A stretch of DNA of 64,000 nt from Rhinopomastus cyanomelas (lineage: Eukaryota; Chordata; Aves; Bucerotiformes; Rhinopomastidae), in contig VXBP01001095.1 of assembly GCA_013400115.1 (NCBI GenBank), forward strand, positions 400,043 through 464,042, written 5' to 3'. The notes beneath the pieces are model-generated. The model was not told the DNA's origin. It searched no databases and worked only from the letters and a program-made list of their open reading frames with translations. The translations under genes and the position numbers were made by a program. Position 1 is the stretch's first letter; each line of letters starts with the position of its first letter. Positions 33,181-43,165 of the stretch are shown here, piece by piece.

Positions 33181-33985
33181 GGGTCTGCAAACCTGGGACT
33201 TGGTTCACAGGGCCAAGGGATGGGGGTTAACAGGGCCAAGGGATGGGGGTTCACAGGGCCAAGGGCAGGGTCCCACACTTTGGCCACAAGAGTCCCTGCA
33301 GCTACAAACTGGGTGATGAGGGGCTGGAGAGCAGCCAGGCAGAGAGGGACCTGTAGCTCTGGCTGACAACTGACTGAACAGGAGCCAGCAGGGTGCCCAG
33401 GTGGCCCAGAAGGCCAATGGCATCCTGGCTTGGATCAGCAATAGTGCAGCCAGCAGGGCTAGGGATGTGGTTGCCCCCCTGTACTGGGCACTGGGGAGGC
33501 CTCCCCTCAAGTCCTGGGGGACAGTGCTGGGCCTCTCACTTCAAGAAGGAGATTGAGGGGTTGGAGCAGGTCCAGAGGAGCAACGAGGCTGGAGAAGGGA
33601 CTGGAGGGAGAGGCTGAGGGAGCTGGGGGTGCTCAGCCTGAAGGAGACTCAGGGGGGACCTTCTCCCTCTCTCCAGCTCCCTGAAGGGAGGTTGTAGTCA
33701 GGTGGGGGTCAGGCTCTTCTCCCTGGCAGCCAGCACCAGGACCTGAAGCTGCCAGTGGAGGGTTAGGTTGGATGTCAGGAAGCCCTTCCTCATGGAAAAG
33801 GGGAATCAGAGCCTGGACTGGACTGCCCAGGGCAGTGAGGGAGTCCCCATCCCTGGAGGTGCTGAAGAACATCCTGGCTGTGGCCCTTAGTGCCCTGGGG
33901 TGGTCACTGGGGTGCTGTTGGGTCCTGGTGTGGGCTGGCTGAGCTCAGAGGGCTTCTTCAGCCTCACTCCCTCTGGGATTCTACT
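33181..33985 (+). mobile_element. CR1 LINE (about 800 bp) carrying the internal 23-bp minisatellite
   Basis: Sense CR1. Three 23-bp units (agggccaagggatgggggtt) at about 33,205-33,270 are followed by collinear ORF2: tttggccacaagagtccctg, gcccagaaggccaatggcat, ggttggagcaggtccagagg. The 3' part ends in gggattctactgcag, a tail unlike the common ATTCTATG. Confidence 0.93.
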
Positions 33986-34499
33986 GCAGTAAATCACTGG
34001 GAACATTAAAACCTGCCCGAAACCCACCTCGGCCATCCCGATCCTTGTCTGTTCTCAGTGGCATCAATCTACCAAAGCTGGAAGCACCTCAACCTTCTTG
34101 CTGACCCTTTACACTAACCCTCAGGAGACGTTTGGGTTTTCTGGTGTTTACTGGGAGAGATCTGAGGTGGCACTGGGGAGCCCCACAGCCCAAGCAGGGA
34201 GGTCCCCCCCTGCTCTCAGCGGTGCCAGGCATTGATGACCGGTGCTGGGTGCTCTTCACCTCCCTCCCAGTGCAGCAGCCAGCAGTTCCACAGCCGGCTG
34301 AGACCCGCAGGCAGCCACAAATCAGTGGTGGGACACGAGTCCATTTGGAGAGGGGCCAGGGCTGCTGGGGAAGGGCCACTGGGCTGGGGAATGTGTCTCC
34401 CTTGGGGTGACCAGAGCGTCACAGGGACCCTAATGTCCCCCTTTATTTTTACAAGCTGTGGTCACGTCCCTGTGCCTGACTGGGTTGTACCCAGTGGAG
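33986..34499. other. Non-coding, unique sequence
   Basis: No gene or repeat recognised. Confidence 0.4.
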
Positions 34500-34912
34500 A
34501 TGGTGCTGGAGCATCTCCCTGGTGAGGAGAGGCTGAGGGAGTTGGGGCTCTTGAGTTGGAAAAACAGAGCCTGAGGGGTGACCCTGTTAATGTAGATGAA
34601 TGTGGAAAGGGTGGGGGTCAGGAGGATGGAGCCAGGCTCTGTTCAGGGACACCCAGTGACAGGACAAGGGGCACTGGGTGTGAGCTGGAACAGGGGAGGT
34701 TCCACATCAGTGTGAGAAGGACCTTCTTCCCAGTGAGGGTGACAGAGCCCTGGAAGGGGCTGCCCAGAGGATTGTGGAGTCTCCTTCTCCGGAGACATTT
34801 CAAACCCTCCTGGACTGTTCCTGTGTGACTGGATCTGGGGGATCCTGCTGTGTCAGGGGCATTGGACTGGATGATCTTTGGAGGTCCCTTCCAATCCCTC
34901 ATGCTCTACCAT
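34500..34912 (+). mobile_element. CR1 LINE 3' fragment
   Basis: Sense CR1 with ORF2 C-terminal frame (VTEPWKGLPRG-like) and terminal ggatgatctttggaggtccc. Confidence 0.95.
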
Positions 34913-35179
34913 TATTAAAAATGCCTCCAGTTAGCACCAGTATAACCCCAGCTCACCACCTGCTGCTGTCCAGCATGCGTTGGGGATCCCAGAGGACAGC
35001 GAAGAGCAGCAGCTCCTGGGTTGATCTGTGAGCACCACTGAGTCTGTGAGATGTGGCAGGATCAGTCCTGCTGCATCTGGGACCTAAACAAGGTGCTGAG
35101 ATACTCCTGCTTGTAGGACTGGGCCAAGAGCTGTTGGGTGAGACCTCAGGTAGAACAAGAGTGTTCTTGTGTCTGGGAG
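34913..35179. other. Non-coding, unique sequence
   Basis: Nothing recognised. Confidence 0.4.
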
Positions 35180-35345
35180 AGGTGGGAGGTCAAGAGACCT
35201 CAAGTGGCACCAGGAGAGGTTAAGGTTGGCCTTGAGGAGGAACTTTGTCCTGGAAAGGGCCCTCAGCCCTTGGAACAGGCTGCCCAAGGAGGGGGTTGAA
35301 TCTCCATCCCTGGACGTGTTTCACAGCCAGGGAGACCTGCAGCCC
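35180..35345 (+). mobile_element. CR1 ORF2 C-terminal fragment without tail
   Basis: Sense CR1: gacctcaagtggcaccagga, ggaacaggctgcccaaggag, tgaatctccatccctggacg. The tail is absent. Confidence 0.85.
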
Positions 35346-36850
35346 AGGGACAGGGCTTGGTGGTGGGTTGGAGAGGATTTGCCCCACGTTCCTGCCTCTG
35401 CCCAGAAGTGGTCCCTGCAAGAGGGACCACTTCTTGGCACCACCCTGCAGGAGAGGTGTCAAACCTGAGGTTTCCTTGCCCAGGAGCTCACGTGGAGCCT
35501 GGCAGAGGGGATTGTTCTCTGCCCACTTCAGCTCTCCTGGCAGCTTCTGTGTTTATGTGAGCGATGCTCAGCTGCTGCCGCCTTTGGCCATGGAGCCAGG
35601 GAGCTGGAGAGGCTCTGCAGACCTTCTGTCTTCACTCTGAAACCTCACAGGAGGAGATTGAAACCTTGTCCTGAGTCAGGACCACTCCGCTCTGAGGAAG
35701 CTCTTTCCTCGAGCATCTTCGCTCGTCTTTGTGCCCATCCGTCACTCCCAGCCCCTCCCACCATCCTTCCCCGACCCATTTCCAGTCTGGGCAGCCGGGA
35801 GGGAGAGCTGGAGGCTCGGAGCTGCTCCACGTTGGGAGCTGACACTTGAGCAGAGCCAAGAGCCGCAGGTGGGACCGGATCCGGATCTGCAGCCAGCAGT
35901 CCCCAATTAAATCTTAATAAGTGGAGCTGGAGTCATTAGTGCCTGTCCACCGCCACCCCCAGCCAGGCACTGGGAGCTGTGGGGAGGGACGGAGGCAAAG
36001 CTGAGCCCACCACGAACTCCTTAACCCCCCCAGATGTGTGTGTGAGGCGTCTCTGGGTGTGATTCCCCAACCCACACGTGCAGCGGGTTGGGGCCAGCTG
36101 GTCCCTGGAGCTGGTGGGGTGCACGGACCAGCTCTGGCTCTTGAAACAAACCTGCCTGAGGGGCTTTGGGCAGCTTGAGGGGCTTCTGCTGCGTTTTTGG
36201 CTTCGTTCTGGTGCCCAAGCGGAGGAGCAGGGTCGCTGTGCTCCTTGCACCGCTGCTGCGGTCCCTCGGGCACAGCTCCCTCTGGCTTTGCTTGCCGGAG
36301 GGTCAGTAGCCAGCCGCGGCGCCCGGCGCAGGGTGAGATGCTTGTTCTCCTCAGTTGGGGTGACTCTGAACACCAGTGGGCTTTGCCTTGGTTGGGCAGT
36401 GCTGGAGGGTGATCCCCTCCCACCCAGGGACCCCCCAAGCGTCTGGAACCGCAGCAGCTCAGCCTCTCCCCTGGAGGCCGGGTCCTCCCGGCATCCTGCG
36501 GCCGCGGTGCTCCCGAGCTGCCCCGTCTCAGATGGGGACGTTTTTCCTCTTTAAGAGCCAAAGCGTGAAATAAATAAAAGCCACAGCCCCGACTTCCTCC
36601 CCCAGTAACTGCCGCCCCCCTGCCTCCCTCCCTCGCCCGTTGAAACGGTTTGTTAAGCAGCCTGGAGCTGGGATGGAGCCGAGATGCTCCCCGGTCCTCG
36701 CATCGCTGTCCTCAGCCTCGCTGCTCGCAGTAAATCAGCAGCAGCCGGAGGGAAGTGGGGGGCAACAGCGCGTGACCGTGTCCTCCAAATCCCTGTCCCA
36801 GGACCCCGGAGTGAGGAGCGGCCAGGGCTTGGCTGGGGAAAGGCAACAGA
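35346..36850. other. 1.5-kb gene-free stretch, CpG-rich toward the right
   Basis: Candidate conserved islands at 35,890-35,940 (ccaattaaatcttaataagt) and 36,530-36,670 (gtgaaataaataaaagccac). CpG-dense at 36,400-36,720. Minus-strand frames over 140 residues are low-complexity and overlap each other; not called. Confidence 0.4.
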
Positions 36851-37876
36851 GTGCGAGACAGGGGGGGACAAGGGGAGCAAAGGGGTGCGAAGGGGTGTAA
36901 AGGGGGGTAAAGGGAAGTAAATGGGGGGTAAAGGGATATAAGGGGGTAAAGGGAAATAAAGGGGGGTAAAGGGAAATAAAGGGGGGTAAAGGACAAAAAG
37001 GGATGTAAAGGGGGGGTAAAGGGAAATAAAGAGGAAAAAAGGGAAATAAATGGGAGTGAAGGGATATAAAGGGAAGGAAAAGGATATAAAGAGGAGTGAA
37101 GGGTTTTAAAGGGAAGTAAAAGGAAATAAAGAGAAGTAAAGGGAAGTAAAAGGTTATAAAGAGGAGTAAAGGGTTTTAAAGGGAAGTAAAAGGAAATAAA
37201 GAGAAGTAAAGGGAAGTAGAAGGATATAAAGGGATGGAAAGGGGAAGAAAGGGAAGTAAAAGGGAAAGAAAGGAAATAAATGGAAGTGAAGGGATGTAAA
37301 GGGAAATAAAGGGATATAAAAAGGAGCAAAGGGTTTTAAAGGGAAGTAAAGGGAAATAAAGAGAAGTAAAGGGGAGTAAAAGGAAATAAAGGAAAGTAAA
37401 TGGAAATAAAGGGAAGTGAAATAAAGGGGAGTGAAAGGATAAAAAGGGAAGTAAAGGGGGAAAGGGAAGTAAAAGTGAAAAAAGGGAAATGGAAGTGAAG
37501 TAAAGGGAAGTAAAAGGATGTAAAGAGGAGTAAAGGGTTTTAAAAGGAAGTAAAAGGACATAAAGAGAAGTAAAAGGATATAAGGAGGAGTAAGGGGTTT
37601 TAAAGAGAAGTAAAAGAAAATATAGAGAAACAAATAGAAGAAGAAGGATATAAAGGGATGGAAAGGGGAAGAAAGAGAAGTGAAAGGGAAAGAAGGGAAG
37701 TGAAGGGATGTAAAGGGAAATAAAGGGCTATAAAGAGGAGTAAAGGGTTTTAAAGGGAAGTAAAGGGAAATAAAGAGCAGAAAAGGGGAGTAAAGGGAAG
37801 TAAGAGGATGTAAATGGAAATAGAGGGAAATAAGGGGGGTAAATGGAAAGGGAAGTAAAAGGAAGTAGAGGGAAGT
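36851..37876. repeat. 1-kb polypurine tandem array (gggaagtaaa / gggatataaa)
   Basis: The plus strand is almost all A and G with occasional T. The basic words gggaaataaa, gggaagtaaa, aggatataaa and gagtaaagggttttaaa recur in blocks of about 45-60 bp. The minus strand lacks stop codons in places and gives spurious Phe/Leu/Pro/Ser/Tyr frames of 205 and 341 residues. Confidence 0.95.
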
Positions 37877-37877
37877 A

Positions 37878-37970
37878 GTGACTTGGTCTAGGTGATCCTG
37901 CTCTGGCAGGGGGATTGGACTGGATGATCTATTGAGTTCCCTTCCAGCTGCTGATGTTCTGTGATGCTGT
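37878..37970 (+). mobile_element. CR1 3' end, sense, next to the polypurine array
   Basis: gacttggtctaggtgatcct to gttctgtgatgctgtgag. The CR1 body that should precede it is replaced by the array. Confidence 0.92.
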
Positions 37971-38394
37971 GAGATGGTTGACCGTGGTGGGGCGGGATCA
38001 TGGGACCGGGATGCCTGTGGATTGTGTCCTGGATGCTCTTTGCTGGCCGCTTTGGCAAGCTGGTGCACGGGGGAGAGGAAAAGGCAGAGCCTGAACAAAC
38101 ATCTCAGCGACTGAGTTACCCGGGAAGAACACGACAGGCTGGAACAACAAGAAACAATTACAGAAGAGAACAGGGACATGATTTTCCTAATGTGATTTCA
38201 GTCACTCAGAACAGTCCTCCCGGCCCGACGCGCGACTCTTCTCTGTCTGTTTGAGGCTGCCTTCAACCGCAGCCATCAGACCTCTGCTGCTGCTTCTCTT
38301 CTCAAAAGAAATCTGCATTGGTTCCACTTTTCACTTGGAGTTCAGGAGGAAGCTGTTTCCTTCCCGACGACCGCAGATATCTATCCCTTGTCTT
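37971..38394. other. Non-coding, unique sequence
   Basis: Includes a short AT-richer part near 38,150-38,210 (caattacagaagagaacagg). Nothing definite. Confidence 0.4.
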
Positions 38395-38610
38395 ATCTGC
38401 CCCTGAGCAGAGCCTGGCTCCATCCTCCTGACACCCACCCTTCACATATTTATCAACAGTCTCCTCCAAGCTCAAGAGACCCAGCTCCCTCAGCCTCTCC
38501 CCACAAGGGAGGTGCTCCACTCCCTTCACCATCCTCGTTGCTCTGTGCTGACCCCCTCCAGCAGCTCTGTGTCCCTCTGGAGCTGAGGGGCCCAGAACTG
38601 GACACACACA
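38395..38610 (-). mobile_element. CR1 ORF2 fragment without tail
   Basis: Antisense CR1: gagcagagcctggctccatc to gctgaggggcccagaactgg. The minus-strand frame contains ERLRELGLLSLEET. Confidence 0.92.
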
Positions 38611-39367
38611 CATGGAGGAACACCCTTGTGCACACACACCCCAACACCTGACTGCACACAGATGCTCCTGGGCAGCATCTGGCCATGTGAAGGGAGACAC
38701 AGAGCAGCAGCACAGGAAGGAGCTGGAGATGAAAGGATGGAGCTGAGGAGGAAAACCTGCTCTTCCTTAATTGCAGCGGAGGAGGTGTGGGAAGGCAGCT
38801 CCTGCTGTTGTAGTGCTGGAGCTGAGCTCTCTGCCTCCCTTTAGGGCTGGTTCTGGTTGCCTTTCAGGCAGGGGAAGGAGTCCAGCCAGACCCCTGCACT
38901 GCCTGCCCGATGCTCTCGCAGGCACTTTAGGCTGAATCCCATCCTCTTTGCTTAGAGGAGCCAGAAGTTGTTCCATGTCCTGCATGAGATGGGCTTGGGT
39001 GAACCTTCAGCCACGACCGAGCTCCTGTGGGTCCTGTTGGAGCAGGGTGAGGTGCAGAACCTGTCCTGTGTGCCAGACCTTGCCCATCACTTGGCAGCTG
39101 TGTCCCCTTCCTCCAGCCCTGATGGGGGACAGGATGGCTGCAGCCATCCTCTGAGCCCAGGGGAGCTACTGAAGCAAACTGCACATCCCAGTCTGGCTGC
39201 AGGAGCAAGAGGGAGGCCACCAGACAGTTCCCATGAGCTCTGCACTGGGCTGAGCTGCTCTTGGACTGGGGACAAGGCAGCCAAGGCTGGGCAAACAGTC
39301 TGTCACACAGAGCCAAGGGCTGGGGCTCCACTGGAGAAGGGACAGAAAGAAAGAAGCTCCAACAAGA
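38611..39367. other. Non-coding, unique sequence
   Basis: A CA-rich stretch lies near 38,605-38,660. No gene recognised. Confidence 0.4.
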
Positions 39368-39660
39368 ACCACAGAATTGGAAGGGACCTCCAAAGGACAG
39401 CGAGTCCAACCCCACTGTGACAAACAGGGCCACCACTCACCAGACCAGGTTGCCCAGAGCCCCATCCAGCCTGCCCTTGAATGGCTCCAGGGATGGGGCC
39501 TCCATCACCTCTCTGTTCCGGGGGTCCCCCACCCTCAGATTAAAGACTTTTTCCTGATGCCTGACCTCAAGCTGCCCTTTTCCAGCTTCAACCCATGACC
39601 CCTCATTCTGTTGAAGAGCTTTTGCCCAGCCTTCTGACAGCCCCTTTGGGAAGCTCTGGG
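39368..39660 (-). mobile_element. CR1 LINE 3' fragment
   Basis: Antisense CR1: cagaattggaagggacctcc, accaggttgcccagagcccc, up to ccagccttctgacagcccct. Same subfamily as at 4,282. Confidence 0.93.
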
Positions 39661-42040
39661 TCCCTTTTGGCTGAGAAAAAACTTGGGGCTCCTCCTGCTC
39701 TTTGGGCTGGGGTCCCTCCTGCAGCAGGCTGAGGGGCTCAGAGAGACACAACAGACACCACATTGGCTCCAACAGCCACCTCCAGCCTCTTCATCCCTGC
39801 CTGGGTACCACACAACCCTGCGCAGCATCCTTCCCGTGCCAGAGACTCCAGCATCTGCGATGCTTTGGGGGAAAGAAAAGACCCTCTTGAAGTGCCAAAC
39901 ACCAAGGGCTTTGTAGCCCTGTTTGTGGCCACTGGTGGCAACGAAGGGGCTGGGTTGTTTGTCTCCAGGATGGGAGAGCAGAGCTGGCAGCAGCAGTGAC
40001 TCAGGGAAGGATTTTGGGGTCATGGGTGCGTAACTTCCTCATCATGAGCTCCCAGCATGGAGCTGTGGAGGAACGAGAAGCTGATGTGATCCTTGGCTGA
40101 GCCTTAAAAAAACAGAAGCAAAGAGAAGTGAAGCCAAGCAGCGCTCTCGAGTCGGCCCCGTGCTGGGGGGGACAGGGCTGAGCTGATCTGCCCAGCCCGT
40201 GGGGCCAGCCCGCAGGGGTAAGGATGCTGGTGGGATCGGGGCGATGGGCTGGGAGGCTCAGGGGGGTCAGGGAGAGCTGGTGCAGAGCGACCAGAGTCCT
40301 CGCTGCTGGAGACTGCAGCCCGTCAAGGAAAAGGCTGGAGGAGCCCCAACTGCTGGAGGCTGAAGGCAACCTTGGAGGAGGACACTCTGCAGGGCAGAGC
40401 AGGGGACCAGGGATTTCCTGTTGCTCAGAGGCTCTGGAATGAGATTTGGTCTTGCTGCGAAGCAGAAGCTTTAATTCAGCAGCTGGAGGGGCGACAGAGA
40501 CCTGCAGCTTGGGAGGAGCAGAGGAGAGAGTCGCGGTGGCCCTCCCTGACCTTCATCCATCAATCCCCCCCCGCTCCTGCCCTCCGAGGAAAGACCCTCG
40601 AGATGTTCCTAACACAGCTCTGTGGTGGGGCTGTGGCTGTAACTCACCCCGAGCCTCACCCCGCAGTCTCACATCTGGCCAGCTGTGCTCCCAGGTGCCC
40701 CAAGGCACAGCCGGCCGGGAGGTGGGATGCAGGATGGGCGACGATGGGGGCGCAGAGACACCTTCCTGAGAGGTGCCCGCCCGCCGAGTGTCCCCAAAGC
40801 GCTTGGTCTGATGAGCAGCTCTGGGATTAGGAGGGAACTTTCCACATGTCAGCCTGGCAGGAGCCACCGGGTCCTCTCTGCATCACGGAGGGGAGAACAT
40901 CTGGGCTATCAATTACCCCTGAAGGCGTGAGACAGGAGCATCAGGAGCACCTTGGGCTGCAGGAGGCAGAGCCTCAGGGGACACGAGCTGCCTGGGAGCT
41001 GACTTTGGGGCCATCACCCTGGTCCCACGTGGGGCTGGGGTGCTGAAGCACCTGGTCAGGACTGCAGGTGGCTACAGGACCAGAAAGTGCAGATAGCATC
41101 TCGTAAGTCTCTCACAGCCCAAATGATCCCATGGCTGTGTGATCTGCTCTGCCTGCAGAGATCTCTGGAGACCCTTTCCAGCCTACACAGTTCTCTGAGT
41201 CTATTAAATAACCTCAAAGACTGAAGTCATGAAGTCTCACGGGGGTTACTGGGCTCTTCCTTAAGGCTGTGGTTTGAGTTGGTGGATCATTAATCACCCT
41301 GAGTGGCCTCACCTTGGACACCCACCCACTCACGTGGGGGCTATTTAAGCCCAGGATGGGCGTGTAGCTCCCTCTAGCTCTGCTTCCTCCATGGAGCCTC
41401 TGTTGCTTTGTGCCCAGCATCATCTCCTGCTCCTCCTGACCCTGGACCTCCTGGAGATGGCTATCACAGTGCTCAGGTAGGCCATGATGTGTTTGTGTGC
41501 ATTGGACAGCTTCTGGTGGCCACCATCCATCTATCTGGTGCTAAACCACTAGCTGCCTGCTCCCCTGCTCTGATCTCCAGCCAAGAGTGGCACTAATTTG
41601 GGGGGGGGGTTAGACCTCCTAGTCCTGGTCTCCTCCCCACCCCAAGCGAGTGCCTGCCTGGCTCGGTCACGGCGCTTCGCATGAGTCACCTCCCAGCTCG
41701 ATGAGCGCCGGCAGAGCGCAGGGATGAGCGAGAGTTTCCAAAGCGGCGCCTGGATGAGACACAACCTGCTGGAAAATGTCAACATGGCTGTTTTGACAGA
41801 CTTCCTTCTCCTAAGCAGGGGGCTGTCAAAACCAGCCCTCTCCTTGCAAACACTTCTTGTTGTCGGCTTCTTCCCACCCCCCACAACAAGCAGAAGGGCT
41901 TCACTGCACCAGCTCCTGACCCAACGGTTCCACTGTGGTCCTACAACTGCTCCTTGGCCTCCTTGGGCTTGAGCTCTCTACTTCCAAGAGGCAAATGTTC
42001 AGTTTGGGGCTAAAAGCCAAACAGAGCCCTTGGGGTCAAA
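39661..42040. other. 2.4-kb gene-free stretch with candidate conserved element (about 41,690-41,900)
   Basis: Mostly GC-rich unique DNA. A weak CR1-like tail lies near 41,157-41,207. The block at 41,720-41,850 holds an inverted repeat (ggctgttttgacag / ctgtcaaaaccagcc). Frames of 120-170 residues overlap on both strands and have no domain. Confidence 0.4.
41786..41837. repeat. Inverted repeat, 14-bp arms, 23-base loop
   Basis: ggctgttttgacag (41,786-41,799) pairs with ctgtcaaaaccagcc (41,823-41,837) with a single bulged C. Each arm contains TGTCAA/TTGACA. Confidence 0.75.
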
Positions 42041-42250
42041 GGAGAGGAGCTGCTCTCGTGCAAGGTGGGCACCTCCAGATGGAAGGAGAGGAGCTGCTCT
42101 CGTGCAAGGTGGGCACCTCCAGATGGAAGGAGAGGAGCTGCTCTCGTGCAAGGTGGGCACCTCCAGATGGAAGGAGAGGAGCTGCTCTCGTGCAAGGTGG
42201 GCACCTCCAGATGGAAGGAGAGGAGCTGCTCTCGTGCAAGGTGGGCATGT
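42041..42250. repeat. Minisatellite, 44-bp unit, about 4.8 near-identical copies
   Basis: Units start ggagaggagctgctctcgtg at 42,041, 42,085, 42,129, 42,173 and 42,217. Copies are identical over full units, so the expansion is recent. All phases are open, giving overlapping spurious frames on both strands. Confidence 0.96.
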
Positions 42251-42967
42251 CCAGTTGCTTCCCAGCCTCCAGAGTTGGCTACTCCCTCCTCTGCCACCCA
42301 CCCCTTCCACGCCAGCCTCCTGGCTTTTAATTACGTTGTAGAAAAGTCTCACAACTCAGCGATTCAAGGTGGCATTTGAGAGAAATGATTCCCTTTAGCA
42401 TAGCTGACAGCTAATTTGTGTAAAGTTTAATTACAGCTAGCATTAATTAACTGGCAGTGTGTTGCGATACTAAAGCACAACCATCTGTTCCTTAAACTGC
42501 CTCCCCCAAATTTCAGCCCTAATAATTTCAGTGCCAGGGAGGTTGCTCCGGTGGACCTGGTGCATCTGAGGCTGTGGTGGGAGGATGTCACCTGCTGCTC
42601 GTGGTGGAGCACTGTAGGGTGGCTCATGGCTTCGAGTCCTTTGGAGAACAGGGCTTTGGGGCTCAGGTAGGTTCCATCCAGGGTCGGCTCCTGCATCGTG
42701 TCTTCAGGAGGCTCCTGCCTTCCCACAGAGGTGGGCTTTGTCATCTGGGGTGGTCCAGCAGCGTGGGCCGGTGTCCTGCAGTGTTTTGCTTGACTCTGTA
42801 GGGGAACGTGTGGCCATGTGAGACAGGAGGGCTCAGAGAAAGGCTGCCCTGCTGCAGGGCAGGTCCCTGCTGGCTCTGCTGAAGGGGCACCAGCATCCTC
42901 ACTACTGCAAAAGCGAAGCCACTAACTCTTCCAGCCTGAAGGGAGGATGTGAGTGTCTCCACACAGA
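42251..42967. other. Gene-free stretch with strong candidate conserved element (about 42,330-42,540)
   Basis: AT-rich island with gtgtaaagtttaattacagc, tagcattaattaactggcag and aaatttcagccctaataatt. Looks like a developmental enhancer. No coding domain. Confidence 0.5.
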
Positions 42968-43039
42968 TATCATGGACTCATTAGGGATTGGAAGGGACCT
43001 GGAAAGATCATCCAGTCCAATCCCCCTGCCACAGCAGGA
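42968..43039 (-). mobile_element. CR1 tail, antisense
   Basis: actcattagggattggaagg to gcacctagaccaaatc. Only the terminal 70 bp remain, joined to an older CR1. Confidence 0.88.
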
Positions 43040-43165
43040 GCACCTAGACCAAATCATAGAGACAATCAGGGTTAGAAGGGACCACAGGATCACCCAGTTC
43101 CAACTCCCCTGCCATGGGCATGGACACCCCATCCTAGACCAGGCTGGCCAGAGCCTCATCCATGC
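43040..43165 (-). mobile_element. CR1 3' fragment, older subfamily
   Basis: catagagacaatcagggtta, gccatgggcatggacacccc, accaggctggccagagcctc. Diverged antisense CR1. Confidence 0.85.

Noticed and set aside
35914..36561. Minus-strand frame of 215 residues
   Set aside because: Low-complexity, overlapped by frames on both strands in CpG-rich DNA where stops are rare.
37154..38179. Minus-strand frame of 341 residues
   Set aside because: Product of the polypurine array; low-complexity Phe/Leu/Pro/Ser/Tyr sequence that continues into a CR1 tail.
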